Assembly (NCBI GenBank): GCA_025210335.1
Contig: JAOARY010000033.1
Span: 1 to 33,893 of the forward strand
DNA: 33,893 nt
Direction of reading: 5' to 3'
Source: Peptostreptococcaceae bacterium
GTDB taxonomy: Bacteria > Bacillota > Clostridia > Peptostreptococcales > Peptostreptococcaceae
In this document: piece after piece, positions 16,914 through 26,720 of the stretch
How the letters are laid out: each line of letters starts with the position of its first letter
Numbering within the stretch: position 1 is the first letter of the stretch
Notes under the pieces: generated by a model
Told to the model about the DNA's origin: nothing
The model's database searches: none
What the model saw: only the letters and a program-made list of their open reading frames with translations
Program-made: the position numbers and the translations under genes

Positions 16914-17302
16914 TCCCTTTTACTTTGTTTTTTGTCAAAGGCTTTATGCAAGTTTTTCCTTTTTTTGATTAATATTTATATAACCGATTTATATCCATTT
17001 AAACATTTTTAGACATTATTTTTCGCTAATTATATATATTTTTTGAAATTTAAAAACATTTATAATTCAATATATATAGCTATTATATATTTATTTTTTT
17101 AAAATTATTTTAAATTGAATTTTCCTTTTTTTATTCTTATTATTTTTTTTATATTTTTATTAAATTTTTTATTTATACATCTTGATATCAAACTATGACA
17201 ATCATTTTTATATATATTATTTTTCTAAAAGCAATTTGAGTTTAAACATGTTATAATGGGTTTAATGAATTTTTTTTATACAAAATAGAAAGGATGTAGT
17301 TG
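16914..17302. other. AT-rich divergent intergenic region
   Basis: No gene is seen. Near its right end is an extended -10 promoter TGTTATAAT (TATAAT at 17252-17257) for the XRE-cupin gene, overlapped just upstream by the palindrome GTTTAAAC (17240-17247), a candidate operator. I saw no clear promoter for the chemoreceptor gene. Confidence 0.45.
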
Positions 17303-17836
17303 ATGGAGCTTGGAGAGAAAATTAAATATTTTAGAAAACAAAAAAACCTTACAATAAAAGAACTAGCTGTTTTAACAGGACTATCAAGCGGTTTTATTAG
17401 CAATTTAGAAAGAAATATAAACAGTCCTTCTTTGAGTAATTTACAACATATATGTGAAGTTCTTGATATAAATATAGTTGAACTTATACAATCAAGCGTT
17501 GAAGATAGCCCTATTGTGAGAAAAAATGAACGTACTGAATTTTTTAAAACTGATAATGATAAGGTAAGATTTGAACTTATAACGGATGGAAAAAAAGAAT
17601 TAAATGCAATATGTATAACTGTAGAACAAAATAGTGAATATGGTGATTCTTCTTGGGGTCATAATTATGATGAAATAGGTCTTGTTACCAAAGGAGTGTT
17701 AAATATAACTATCAATAATAAAGATTATGTCTTAAGAGAAGGTGATAGTATTTATATAAAAAAATTCACACCACATAGTTATCATAATTCACATCATGAA
17801 ACATGTATTACTTATTGGTTTTCAGTTAAAAACTAA
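17303..17836 (+). CDS. XRE-family transcriptional regulator with C-terminal cupin domain (second)
   Basis: The 177-residue protein has a helix-turn-helix (about 3-60; NLTIKELAVLTGLSSGFISN, then NSPSLSNLQHICEVL) and a cupin barrel (about 105-175; GLVTKGVLNITINN, DSIYIKKFTPHSYHN). ATG 17303 is taken as start with AAAGGATG upstream; TTG 17300 is also possible. It shares architecture with the protein at 12358 but is only moderately similar. Neighbouring candidates for control are its own promoter (GTTTAAAC palindrome) and the EamA transporter gene downstream, which points the other way. The ligand is unknown. Confidence 0.88.
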   Translation: MELGEKIKYFRKQKNLTIKELAVLTGLSSGFISNLERNINSPSLSNLQHICEVLDINIVELIQSSVEDSPIVRKNERTEFFKTDNDKVRFELITDGKKELNAICITVEQNSEYGDSSWGHNYDEIGLVTKGVLNITINNKDYVLREGDSIYIKKFTPHSYHNSHHETCITYWFSVKN

Positions 17837-17845
17837 AAATTATAT

Positions 17846-17880
17846 AAAAAAATAAAGCTCAAAAGAGCTTTATTTTTTTT
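17846..17880 (+). terminator. Terminator after the second XRE-cupin gene
   Basis: Perfect 15-bp arms (AATAAAGCTC core, 17846-17860, and 17865-17879) with an AAAA loop end in eight T. Confidence 0.9.
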
Positions 17881-17888
17881 ACCCGTCT

Positions 17889-17912
17889 AAAAATTATTCC
17901 CCAATAATTTTT
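17889..17912 (-). terminator. Terminator after the EamA gene
   Basis: AAAAATTATT (17889-17898), CCCC loop and AATAATTTTT (17903-17912). On the minus strand the loop reads GGGG. It lies about 80 nt past the EamA stop codon at 17991. Confidence 0.5.
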
Positions 17913-17990
17913 TATATAAATAAATTCCATAAGAATTCATAAATAAACAGAAATATTAATTTATAAATAACAATCAATTCAATAAGAATT

Positions 17991-18911
17991 CTATGCCATC
18001 TTTTTGTTCTTTAAATTACTCTTATTTGCAAAAACATTCATTCCTAAAACACCAATTATTATGAAAAAAGAACCTATATAATGATATGAATATAATTCTT
18101 CTCCCAAAAATATTGCTCCTGATGCAATAGTAACTATTGTTGCTAAATTAGCAAAAGCACCAACCTTACTTGCATCTAATTTTGATAATGCATAATTGTT
18201 TAAAATCGCTGTTATAAGTGTTGAAAGTATTGACATATAAAGTATAGATACTATAAAATCCATATTGCTAAAAAGATATATAGTTTTATCTAAAGTTATC
18301 CTATCAAATAATATGCTTATTATCGAAAATAATACAAAACCAACAGCTTGCATAACATATGTTATTTCAATTGGAGTATAGTCTTTTGAATACTTTTTAA
18401 CCAAAATATTAAAAACAGAAAAAGAAATCACACCAACAAACATATAAATTATACCAACAAAACTTTCTTTTGATATCGAATTACCTCCGACAAAAAATAT
18501 ATAAAATACTCCAAGAACTGAGAGTATCAATGATATTATTTGCTTTTTATTTACTTTTTCCTTTAAAAAGATCACACTCAATATAAGCACTATTATTGGT
18601 ACTAAAGCATTTACAATTCCAGCTTCTGATGTTTTCGCATATTTTAATGCAAAACTTTGAAAAAAGAAAAATCCACTTGGAAAAAATAAAGATACCACTA
18701 TAAGAGGTTTTATATTTTTGTTTTTTAAATCTAATTTAACAATTTTAGATATTTTTAATATATAAATAACTGCAAACGATATAAAAAATCTATATGCCAT
18801 AACCTGTATAGGCCCAGCCATCATAACTCCTGCTTTAGTAAATAAAAATACTAACCCAATTATAATAGCATATAAAAATGCTGCTATATAACCTTTCATT
18901 CTTTCATTCAT
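17991..18911 (-). CDS. EamA-family (DMT superfamily) transporter
   Basis: The 306-residue protein has ten hydrophobic segments in two repeated halves, each an EamA domain. Landmarks include MAYRFFISFAVIYILK in the first half and PIVLILSVIFLKEKVNKKQ at its end; the second half ends in IVTIASGAIFLGEELYSYHYIGS. Members export metabolites or amino acids; the substrate here cannot be told. ATG 18911 has GAAGGTG upstream. It follows the chemoreceptor gene at 19035 on the same strand, but a strong terminator lies between them, so it is probably a separate unit. Confidence 0.88.
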   Translation of the reverse strand: MNERMKGYIAAFLYAIIIGLVFLFTKAGVMMAGPIQVMAYRFFISFAVIYILKISKIVKLDLKNKNIKPLIVVSLFFPSGFFFFQSFALKYAKTSEAGIVNALVPIIVLILSVIFLKEKVNKKQIISLILSVLGVFYIFFVGGNSISKESFVGIIYMFVGVISFSVFNILVKKYSKDYTPIEITYVMQAVGFVLFSIISILFDRITLDKTIYLFSNMDFIVSILYMSILSTLITAILNNYALSKLDASKVGAFANLATIVTIASGAIFLGEELYSYHYIGSFFIIIGVLGMNVFANKSNLKNKKMA

Positions 18912-18979
18912 ACTGCACCTTCTTTTTAAATTTAAACTTAAGAATTAAGTATACAAGAAATCAAAAAAAAATTCAATTA

Positions 18980-19014
18980 AAAAGACTCAATTTTATTAAA
19001 AAATTGAGTCTTTT
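18980..19014 (-). terminator. Terminator after the second chemoreceptor gene
   Basis: Perfect 15-bp arms (AAAAGACTCAATTTT, 18980-18994; AAAATTGAGTCTTTT, 19000-19014), with an ATTAA loop. It lies 20 nt past the stop codon at 19035. Confidence 0.88.
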
Positions 19015-19034
19015 GATATATTTTTATACAATTA

Positions 19035-20423
19035 TTAATTCAAATTAAATTTATTTACCATATCATCTAAGCTATCTGCTAAATTATTTAAATCTCTTGA
19101 TTGAGTTTTTAATCCTTTTATTGTATCTACTTGATTTTCCATCGTAGCTGCTAATTCTTCTGATGAAGCAGCAGATTCTTCAGTTACTGAAGAGATACCT
19201 TCAATCGAGCTTAATACATCATCTTTATCTCTATTCATATTTTCTATATTGGAAGACAATATATCCATTTGATTTAAAGTTTTATTAACTGAACTTTCTA
19301 TTACGGCAAATGTTTGTGCCATTTCATTAACAACTATAGAAGATTCATCTACTGTTTCTTTTGATATATGCATATTATTATTTGTATTTTCTATCTCTGT
19401 AAGTATTTCATTTATTATATTTTCAATCTGTCCTGTGAAATTAGATGTTTGTTCTGCTAATTTTCTTATTTCATCAGCAACAACAGCAAAACCTCTACCT
19501 GTTTCTCCAGCTCTAGCTGCTTCTATAGCTGCATTAAGAGCAAGCAGGTTTGTTTGTTCAGCTATTGACTTAATTGTGTTTGTAATCTCGCTTATAAGGC
19601 TTGATTTTAAAGATAGATTTGTAACATTATCTGATAAACTATCTGTGCTAGTCTTAGTTTGACTAAATGTAGTTTTTAATTTATTTATAGCACTTGCACC
19701 TGTTTGATTTGCTTCATTTACTTTATTAGATAAATTCTTTACACCATCTGAAATCAAAACTATATTGTTTATTTCACTTGCAAGTACATTTAATTTTTCA
19801 ACACTTATTTGAGCATCTTCTGCTTGAACTTGTGCCCCTTGTGCCAATTCAGTTATAGCTATTTGAACTGTTTCAACACCCATTGTTGATTCATCTAGAT
19901 ATGCTTCTAATGAATCTACTCCAGATTTAACATTAAGACTTTGATTTTTTAGATCTGATACTAAATTTCTTAAAATTTTTCTTACATCTATTACCGAATC
20001 TATTATCATTCTAGTTTCATCTTTGTATTTGTATAATTGTTCAAAACTTTTATCATAATTAAGATCTAATCTAGCTGTTTTTTCTAATAAATGTGATACA
20101 GCTATTATAGGTTTTGTTATACTCTTAGAAATTATAAAAGAAATTACAATACTTATTATCGATGCTAATATTGCACATAAAGATATTTTGTATATATTAT
20201 TTACCTTTCTATCAAAAAGCCCTCTTTCAAAACTTTCTAATTTTTGTTCTAAATCTTCTTTCGCATCTTCGTTTGCATATTTTAGCATAGTTTGACGAAA
20301 TTCTTTCGCTTGTAAATTCGCTTCTTCCTTTGAAATAAAATAATTTGCTGTTCCTAAAAATAAAGTAATTAATATTATATTTATAATTGCTCCTAATACT
20401 AACTTACTACTTATTTTCCTCAT
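19035..20423 (-). CDS. Methyl-accepting chemotaxis protein with a very small outer domain
   Basis: The 462-residue protein starts at ATG 20423, with GGGGAGG 5 nt upstream; the frame extends to 20450. A membrane segment near the N-terminus is followed by only about 50 residues before the second membrane segment ([19 protein letters not shown]), then HAMP and a C-terminal signalling domain with [23 protein letters not shown]. The outer part is too small for a Cache or four-helix sensor, so the receptor may sense through its membrane or HAMP region, or through a partner. It has its own terminator. Confidence 0.9.
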   Translation of the reverse strand: MRKISSKLVLGAIINIILITLFLGTANYFISKEEANLQAKEFRQTMLKYANEDAKEDLEQKLESFERGLFDRKVNNIYKISLCAILASIISIVISFIISKSITKPIIAVSHLLEKTARLDLNYDKSFEQLYKYKDETRMIIDSVIDVRKILRNLVSDLKNQSLNVKSGVDSLEAYLDESTMGVETVQIAITELAQGAQVQAEDAQISVEKLNVLASEINNIVLISDGVKNLSNKVNEANQTGASAINKLKTTFSQTKTSTDSLSDNVTNLSLKSSLISEITNTIKSIAEQTNLLALNAAIEAARAGETGRGFAVVADEIRKLAEQTSNFTGQIENIINEILTEIENTNNNMHISKETVDESSIVVNEMAQTFAVIESSVNKTLNQMDILSSNIENMNRDKDDVLSSIEGISSVTEESAASSEELAATMENQVDTIKGLKTQSRDLNNLADSLDDMVNKFNLN

Positions 20424-20556
20424 AAAAACCTCCCCAATATGTATTAACAATATAATTTTATATAAAATAAAAAAATATTATAAATACAATTATATCAATC
20501 ATAAAAACATATATATATGAGCCCATTTTATTATTTTTTACAAAATCGACGTTTTC

Positions 20557-20576
20557 ATGCCAATTGGCATTTTTTT
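20557..20576. promoter_or_regulatory. Palindrome in the divergent region before the glycyl-radical operon
   Basis: ATGCCAATTGGCAT (20557-20570) is a perfect 14-bp palindrome followed by a T run. It lies between the divergent chemoreceptor (20423) and glycyl-radical enzyme (20674) genes. It is one of few GC-containing words in this AT-rich gap, so an operator is plausible, perhaps for the Crp/Fnr regulator at 23073. A second repeat (20589-20597 / 20610-20618) follows. Confidence 0.35.
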
Positions 20577-20673
20577 AATTTTAAAAATCATTTATAATGA
20601 TATATAGATTTATAAATGAATTTATATGATAAAATTGTATTTTATTTATATTATTATATTATGAGGTGATTGT

Positions 20674-22167
20674 ATGAACGGTGCATTAAAAATTATAAAA
20701 GATGAAAGTTTAACTTATCATCAAAAATTATTATCTTTAGCACAATTTGCAGAAAGTACATTAGATGTTCTTAAAATAGATGATGAAATTAATGATTTAA
20801 GAGATAAAAAAATAATATGTGATTTGTATGAAGGAAACGCTCCTTACAGACCACGTTATATAATTGTAGATTTTGAGAAATTCATGAAAAACGGAAGTAA
20901 GTTCTTGAATTTAAAACCACCAACAGATATTTATGAAGCTACTAATAATTTATTAATCCTTTATAAAAACATTCCTTCTATTACTTCTTTTCCTGTGTAT
21001 TTAGGTAATTTAGATACCTTATTAGAACCTTTTATTGTAGATGAAATTGAAGCTTATAAAGCTATAAAGAATTTTTTACTACATATTGATAGAACTCTAA
21101 CTGATTCTTTTTGCCATGCTAATATAGGCCCACATGATTCAGTTGCAGGATATTTGATATTAAAAGCAACAAAAGAATTACAAACAGCTATTCCTAATTT
21201 AACAATGAAAGTTAATTCAAACACTCCTAAAGATTTTGTATTAGATGGTATTGATAGTGCTTTATCTACTGCAAAACCTAGTTTTGCAAATGATGAAATA
21301 TTTTCAAATGAATTTAATAATAATTATGCTATAGCAAGTTGTTATAATGGACTTCCTATTAGCGGAGGAGCTTATACACTTACTAGATTAAATCTAGCCA
21401 ATCTTAGCAACCAAACAAATAGCGAAGATGAATTTTTTAATACTTTACTTCCTAATGCAGTTAAATTAATGTGCGAATATATGGATGAAAGAATAAGATT
21501 TTTGGTATGTGAAACTCCATTTTTTAAAGAATCATTCCTTATAAAAGAAAATCTTATAGATCAAAATAACTTTAGTGCTATGTTTGGACTTGTTGGTTTA
21601 GCTGAATGCACTAATAAACTTTTAAATTTAGTTGATTCGAAAAAAAGATATGGAAAAGGACAAAAAGCAACAGATTTTGCATTAAAAGTGATTGAAAAAA
21701 TAGATGAACTTGTAAAACAACATGATAACCCTTATTGTACGTATTCTAATAACAAATTCTTATTACATGCACAGGTAGGAATTTCTGATGATATTGGTAT
21801 AACTCCAGGTTGTAGAGTACCTATAAAAGAAGATATTGAATTATTTGATCAATTATTATTTGAAGCAAAATTCCATAAATATTTTCCATCAGGTATAGGT
21901 AATATCTATCCATTTGATAAAAAGACTAAAGAAAATCCATCTTTTGTCTATGATATATTAAACGGTTCTTTTAAAAACCAAATGAGATATTTCTCACTGT
22001 ATTCAGACGATGCTGATGTTATAAGAATTACTGGTTACTTAGTTAAAAAATCAGATATAGAAAAATTAAAAAATGATGAACAAGTATATTCAAATAGCGT
22101 AGTTTTAGGTATGGATGCTACACAAAATCATCATATATTAGATAGAAAGGTAAATAAAAATGGCTAA
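20674..22167 (+). CDS. yjjI: YjjI-family glycyl-radical enzyme
   Basis: The 497-residue protein matches the YjjI family, shorter than pyruvate formate-lyase. A catalytic-type cysteine is at C223 (IASCYNGLPISGGAYTLTRL). The glycyl-radical site is most likely G454 in IRITGYLVKKSDI, 44 residues from the C-terminus, comparable to the RVxGY motif of this superfamily. CHANIGPHDSVAGY near residue 147 is a family feature. The enzyme would be activated to a glycyl radical by the YjjW-type protein encoded next, with an 8-nt overlap. Glycyl-radical enzymes are destroyed by oxygen, so the host lives anaerobically. The substrate of YjjI is not established, and the neighbours do not reveal it. ATG 20674 has GAGGTG upstream. 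Confidence 0.88.
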   Translation: MNGALKIIKDESLTYHQKLLSLAQFAESTLDVLKIDDEINDLRDKKIICDLYEGNAPYRPRYIIVDFEKFMKNGSKFLNLKPPTDIYEATNNLLILYKNIPSITSFPVYLGNLDTLLEPFIVDEIEAYKAIKNFLLHIDRTLTDSFCHANIGPHDSVAGYLILKATKELQTAIPNLTMKVNSNTPKDFVLDGIDSALSTAKPSFANDEIFSNEFNNNYAIASCYNGLPISGGAYTLTRLNLANLSNQTNSEDEFFNTLLPNAVKLMCEYMDERIRFLVCETPFFKESFLIKENLIDQNNFSAMFGLVGLAECTNKLLNLVDSKKRYGKGQKATDFALKVIEKIDELVKQHDNPYCTYSNNKFLLHAQVGISDDIGITPGCRVPIKEDIELFDQLLFEAKFHKYFPSGIGNIYPFDKKTKENPSFVYDILNGSFKNQMRYFSLYSDDADVIRITGYLVKKSDIEKLKNDEQVYSNSVVLGMDATQNHHILDRKVNKNG

Positions 22168-23002
22168 AGCTTATGTAAATAAATTCATAAATTTTAGTAA
22201 TGTAGATGGACCTGGAAACAGATTCGCAATTTTTTTACAAGGATGTAATTATAAATGCACATATTGTCATAATCCAGAAACAATAAATATGTGTATTAAT
22301 TGTCTAAAATGCATTGATATATGTCAAAATAATGCTTTAAAATATGATAGTTTTAATAATGTTATTGTTTATGATGAAAATAAATGTATTGATTGCTCAT
22401 TATGTGTAAAAGCATGTATGCATACATCTGATCCAAGAGTAAAAATATATGATATCGAGTCTATAATGAATAAAATAGAAAAATTAAAACCATTTATAAG
22501 TGGAGTTACAATCTCTGGAGGAGAGTGTACTTTACAAAATGATTTTATATATGAACTTGGTCTTAAATTAAAAAATATAGATTTATCCTTATACTTAGAT
22601 AGTAATGGCTCTTTTGATTTTTCAAAAGATGATAAGCTAATACATGTTTGTGATAAAGTTATGTTGGATGTAAAATCTTTTAGTGATGAAGAACATATTA
22701 AATTAACAAAAAAATCAAATGAAATAGTTTTAAAAAATCTAGATTATCTTCTAAAATCAGATAAACTCTACGAAGTAAGAACTGTAATTGTATCAAATTA
22801 TTTAAATAATCACTATAATGTAGATAATATAAGTAAAATAATAAATAATCACAATCCCAATTTGAGATATAAATTAATTAAATACCGTCCACTTGGAGTT
22901 TTGAAAAACAAATTAAACTTAAAAACACCAAATGACGATACAATGAATGAGCTTAAAAATTTAGCATTATCAAATGGACTTAAAAATGTTATTATAACTT
23001 AG
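22160..23002 (+). CDS. yjjW: YjjW-family glycyl-radical enzyme activase (radical SAM)
   Basis: The 280-residue protein carries the radical SAM motif C29-x3-C33-x2-C36 (GCNYKCTYC) and an inserted ferredoxin-like region with two more 4Fe-4S motifs (C45, C48, C51, C55 and C76, C79, C82, C86). GVTISGGECTLQ is the SAM-binding GGE motif. It would use S-adenosylmethionine to place the radical on the glycine of the enzyme upstream. Overlap with yjjI by 8 nt indicates translational coupling. A Crp/Fnr-type regulator follows 70 nt downstream on the same strand. Confidence 0.92.
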   Translation: MAKAYVNKFINFSNVDGPGNRFAIFLQGCNYKCTYCHNPETINMCINCLKCIDICQNNALKYDSFNNVIVYDENKCIDCSLCVKACMHTSDPRVKIYDIESIMNKIEKLKPFISGVTISGGECTLQNDFIYELGLKLKNIDLSLYLDSNGSFDFSKDDKLIHVCDKVMLDVKSFSDEEHIKLTKKSNEIVLKNLDYLLKSDKLYEVRTVIVSNYLNNHYNVDNISKIINNHNPNLRYKLIKYRPLGVLKNKLNLKTPNDDTMNELKNLALSNGLKNVIIT

Positions 23003-23009
23003 TATATAA

Positions 23010-23038
23010 ATAAAGTTGGTCTATTAGGCCAACTTTAT
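23010..23038 (+). terminator. Hairpin after yjjW
   Basis: ATAAAGTTGG (23010-23019) pairs with CCAACTTTAT (23029-23038). The T run is delayed (seven T about 14 nt later), so it is a possible, perhaps leaky, terminator before the regulator gene. Confidence 0.5.
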
Positions 23039-23072
23039 ATTATAATAGCATTTTTTTATAGGATGTGATTTT

Positions 23073-23804
23073 ATGAAAAAAAATATAGATATAAATAAAA
23101 TTAATACAAATGAACTTAAAATAAAGAACAAAGACCTAGTCCAACTATTCAACAACATGCCTTATTATGTCAAAAACAGTTCTTCTTTCGAAATAATCCC
23201 TAAAAAAACATATGTACTAAAAAAAGACTATAAAACAAATTATGTCTATATTTTTATAGATGGAAAAATGAAAATCGAAAATCAATTTTCAAATGGTAAT
23301 ATCTATTCTTTTGCATATATGCTAAAAGGCTCTGTTATCGGTGCAATGGAAGTTTTAATCAATAAAAAAATAGCCTGTAGTGTCATTACTGCTGAAAATT
23401 CTTTAGTATTAAAAATCCATGTAAACGCATTTTTAAAATGGTTCAATGAAGATTTATTTTTTAGTAAATATATAGCTTTAATGATTTCTAAATATTCTTA
23501 TAATACCGCTTATTATAACGGTTATCCACTTTTAAATTCAACTTTAGATTCAACTATATCTTATATTTTAAAAAAATCATCAAATATATTAAAGCAAAAC
23601 CCTAATACACAAATATTTAATTTAAATGATTCAAGAGAAGACATGAGCAATGAAATAGGTATAAGTCTAAGAAGCCTATATAGGAATTTGAAAAAATTAA
23701 AGGAGGATGGATATCTAGATATTCAAAATAGAAAAGTGATATTATCCTATTATCAATATAAGATGTTAAAACAAAGATTCGAAAACCAAAAAAATACAAG
23801 GTAA
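23073..23804 (+). CDS. Crp/Fnr-family transcriptional regulator
   Basis: The 243-residue protein has an N-terminal cyclic-nucleotide-binding-like barrel (about 40-125; NYVYIFIDGKMKIENQFSNG, MLKGSVIGAMEVL) and a C-terminal Crp-type helix-turn-helix (about 185-235; SREDMSNEIGISLRSLYRNL, then KEDGYLDI). There is no N-terminal cysteine cluster, so it is not a classical oxygen-sensing Fnr. Its place just after yjjI-yjjW suggests it controls that operon. GGATGTGA precedes ATG 23073. The effector is unknown. Confidence 0.88.
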   Translation: MKKNIDINKINTNELKIKNKDLVQLFNNMPYYVKNSSSFEIIPKKTYVLKKDYKTNYVYIFIDGKMKIENQFSNGNIYSFAYMLKGSVIGAMEVLINKKIACSVITAENSLVLKIHVNAFLKWFNEDLFFSKYIALMISKYSYNTAYYNGYPLLNSTLDSTISYILKKSSNILKQNPNTQIFNLNDSREDMSNEIGISLRSLYRNLKKLKEDGYLDIQNRKVILSYYQYKMLKQRFENQKNTR

Positions 23805-23832
23805 AAAATAGTACATAAGAACTATTTTTTGT
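23803..23832 (+). terminator. Terminator after the Crp/Fnr gene
   Basis: AAAAAATAGT (23803-23812) and ACTATTTTTT (23821-23830), an 8-nt loop; the stem overlaps the stop codon region. The remaining 295 nt to the next gene contain no gene. Confidence 0.7.
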
Positions 23833-23972
23833 TAATTTAGACTTCTTCAAACTCAAATAAACCTTTTCCTAGTTTAAATTTAATTTTAAATATAAATAAA
23901 TTAAGTATTTTTTTTACTAATTATTCAAATTTTCAAACATTTGATTTTACTTGTATTCAAAAAACGACCAAA

Positions 23973-24000
23973 TTGATATATAATTAATTGTTATTAAAAT
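23973..24000 (+). promoter_or_regulatory. Weak promoter candidate for the dCache chemoreceptor
   Basis: TTGATA (23973-23978), 16-bp spacer, TAAAAT (23995-24000). In such AT-rich sequence this is only suggestive. Confidence 0.3.
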
Positions 24001-24127
24001 TAGTTCTATGCAATTTTTAAATACAAATTCTAATTAAATAAAAATTTTGGTCTGAAAAATTCCTAATAATCAACATGCATTGAACTATTATTATTTTTTT
24101 TTATATTTTTAAGGAGGCAAATATTAA

Positions 24128-26107
24128 ATGAAATCCATAAGAAACAAAATTATTCTCAATTTTACGATTTTAATGGCAGTAATAATGCTATTATCATCTT
24201 CTATAGTTTATGTACAACTAAAAAAAGAAAATAGAGAAACAACAGGAAAACTAACTAATGAAATACTATCATCTTCATCACAAACAGTCTATCATTGGTT
24301 AAATACTTATAAGACACTTTTAAGTTCTTTAGAAAAAACACAAGGTGTTTTTGATTTACAAAGAGATGTTTATTCATCACATCTTAAAGATATAGCAAAT
24401 TCTAATTCAAATATTGCAAGTATAGTTATCATAGATGAATTTGGTAATGGATGGGATACAAATGATGCTACATTTTCAATGAGTGAATTTCAAGATTTTA
24501 AGGATCTAAAAAGTGGTAAAACAAACTTTTTTATGACAGATGCAATAATTGATTCTCATACAAAAAATTCTATAGTTCTTATAGAACAAAGCTTTAAAGA
24601 AAACAATAAATTCAAAGGTGTTGTTGGAATTACAATTGCATTAGATGAACTTTCAAAATCAATTTCTGATATTAAAATAGAAGGTGAATCTCCATATTTA
24701 ATAGATGGTAATGGTGTAATAATAGCACATGAAGATAGCAATATATTAAATTCATTAAATGTATATGAAGGTACTTATGATGAAATTACAGCAATCAAAG
24801 ATGAAATTAAAAATAATGATAAATTATCAAAAACATATAAACATGATAATGAAGATTATTATATTTCATCAACTATAATAAAAAATACATCTTGGAAAGT
24901 TATCACGTCTTTCCCATCTAGTAAATTAGATGAACATATCAAATCAGCACTTATAAATATGCTTATGATTTTAATAGTAATATTAATAGCAATTGGTATA
25001 GCTTCTTATTTAATAGGAAACAGCATAACAAAACCAATTCAATTATTAGTTTCTGATATAACTAAAATATCTAAAGGTGACTTTAGTCTAGATATCAATA
25101 AAAAATTATTAAATCAAAAAGATGAAATCGGTATACTTTCAAATTCTATAGATAGATTAAAAGATAATTTAAAAGATGTATTTACTACAATAAGAAGTTC
25201 TTCAAATGAAATACTAGACTCTTCAAAAAATGTCTTTGATGTTGGAGAAAATAACGCCAAAGGTCTTAGAGAAGTATCTTCTGCTATAGAAGAAATTGCA
25301 ATGTCTGCATCAAAAACAGCAGAAGATATTGAAAATATATCATATAATATGGACAGTTTCTCCAATATGATGGAAGATGTAACTTCATCAACAATTGATA
25401 TGACTGATGATACTAAGAATTTAAAAGAACTTAATACTAACGGACTTAAAACAGTTAAAGACCTTTTAGATAAATCTCAAAAATTAAATAATTCTTCAAA
25501 AAATATGGAAGAAGTTATAAATGAAATGATTCTTATGAACTCATCGATTGGTGAAATAACTAATGCTATATCTTCTATATCAGATCAAACTAATTTACTT
25601 GCTCTTAACGCATCAATAGAAGCTGCTAGAGCTGGTGAAGCAGGTAGAGGTTTTTCTGTTGTTGCTGATGAAATAAGAAAATTAGCAGAGGAGTCAAATA
25701 ATAAAGCAGAAGAAATAAAAGAATATATAGAAAAAATATATCAACAATCTGAAACAGTAGCTGTGAGTATGATGAATAATAGAGAAATCACTGATGAGCA
25801 AGAAAAATCAGTAGTTGATACAAATGATGTATTCAAAAATATATCTACATCAATAGATAATCTTAGTGTTAAGATGCAAAGCATCAAAGAAAGTGTTCAA
25901 AAAGCAAATACTTCTAAATTAGATGTATTAAATTCAACACAAAGTATAGCAGCCATAGCAGAAGAAAATTCAGCTTCTACAGAAGAAGTTTTGGCTTCTA
26001 CACAAGAACAACTAAGCCTTATAGAAACATTAGAAAGCACCGCAAAACAATCAAAAGATATCGCTATAACATTAGAAGATTATATAAGATATTTCAAAAT
26101 AGATTAA
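24128..26107 (+). CDS. Methyl-accepting chemotaxis protein with dCache sensor
   Basis: The 659-residue protein has a membrane segment (about 8-28), a large outer region (about 30-275) with dCache features ([57 protein letters not shown]), a second membrane segment (about 278-298), HAMP, and a C-terminal signalling domain with [23 protein letters not shown]. dCache receptors usually bind amino acids or other small molecules directly. AAGGAGG lies about 10 nt upstream of ATG 24128. A 13-bp terminator follows. Confidence 0.92.
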   Translation: MKSIRNKIILNFTILMAVIMLLSSSIVYVQLKKENRETTGKLTNEILSSSSQTVYHWLNTYKTLLSSLEKTQGVFDLQRDVYSSHLKDIANSNSNIASIVIIDEFGNGWDTNDATFSMSEFQDFKDLKSGKTNFFMTDAIIDSHTKNSIVLIEQSFKENNKFKGVVGITIALDELSKSISDIKIEGESPYLIDGNGVIIAHEDSNILNSLNVYEGTYDEITAIKDEIKNNDKLSKTYKHDNEDYYISSTIIKNTSWKVITSFPSSKLDEHIKSALINMLMILIVILIAIGIASYLIGNSITKPIQLLVSDITKISKGDFSLDINKKLLNQKDEIGILSNSIDRLKDNLKDVFTTIRSSSNEILDSSKNVFDVGENNAKGLREVSSAIEEIAMSASKTAEDIENISYNMDSFSNMMEDVTSSTIDMTDDTKNLKELNTNGLKTVKDLLDKSQKLNNSSKNMEEVINEMILMNSSIGEITNAISSISDQTNLLALNASIEAARAGEAGRGFSVVADEIRKLAEESNNKAEEIKEYIEKIYQQSETVAVSMMNNREITDEQEKSVVDTNDVFKNISTSIDNLSVKMQSIKESVQKANTSKLDVLNSTQSIAAIAEENSASTEEVLASTQEQLSLIETLESTAKQSKDIAITLEDYIRYFKID

Positions 26108-26162
26108 TCTTGTATTATTTTATAGACTAATTATATACAAAAAAAAATAAATAAGTTAAAAT

Positions 26163-26196
26163 AAATAAAAGATGCTTTGGCATCTTTTATTTTTTT
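26163..26196 (+). terminator. Terminator after the dCache chemoreceptor, directly before the DUF985 gene
   Basis: Perfect 13-bp arms AAATAAAAGATGC (26163-26175) and GCATCTTTTATTT (26180-26192) with a four-base loop end in a T run. Only a few nt separate it from the ribosome binding site of the next gene, so that gene depends on read-through or a promoter inside this short gap. Confidence 0.85.
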
Positions 26197-26211
26197 AAGG
26201 TGGTGTTTTGA

Positions 26212-26694
26212 TTGAAAAATGCAAATTATTTTATAAAAAACTTGGATATGAACAAACATCCAGAAGGCGGATACTATAAAGAATGTTTCAACTCCCTTCA
26301 AAATGTAAATATAAATTCTAAGGATAAAAAATTATGGACAAGTATTTATTTTCTACTAGAAGAAAATGAAGTATCTAATTTTCACAAATTAGAATCTGAT
26401 GAAATGTGGTATTATCACAGTGGTTCACCACTTACAATCTATATGATAAATGAAGAAGGTAATCTTATAACTAAGAAATTAGGATTAGATATAGAAAATA
26501 ATGAAAGTCCTCAAGTTTTAGTAAAAAAAGGATTTATATTTGGTTCTAGTATGAATGAAGTCGGTTATTCCTTAGTTGGCTGTATGGTTAGTCCAGGATT
26601 TACTTTTGATGAGTTTAAATTATATAAAAGAGATGAACTTTTAAATCTCTACCCCCAACATAAAGATATAATCACAAAGCTTACTAGAGATTAA
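26212..26694 (+). CDS. DUF985 family cupin protein
   Basis: The 160-residue protein is a single-domain cupin of the DUF985 (Cupin_5, YML079w-like) type. Family features are the opening HPEGGYYKECF, SIYFLLEENEVSNFHKLESDEMWYYHSGSPL split over two strands, and the closing VGCMVSPGFTFDEFKLYKRDEL. Start is TTG 26212 with AAGGTGGTG upstream. The biochemical role is not known for the bacterial members. It lies 26 nt upstream of the secreted TIM-barrel gene and probably shares its transcript. Confidence 0.85.
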   Translation: MKNANYFIKNLDMNKHPEGGYYKECFNSLQNVNINSKDKKLWTSIYFLLEENEVSNFHKLESDEMWYYHSGSPLTIYMINEEGNLITKKLGLDIENNESPQVLVKKGFIFGSSMNEVGYSLVGCMVSPGFTFDEFKLYKRDELLNLYPQHKDIITKLTRD

Positions 26695-26720
26695 AATAAT
26701 TATAAAAAGGGGTCTTTAAT

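Noticed and set aside
20557..20576. ATGCCAATTGGCAT plus T run considered as an intrinsic terminator
   Set aside because: No plus-strand gene precedes it and the stem has almost no room for a loop; an operator is more likely.
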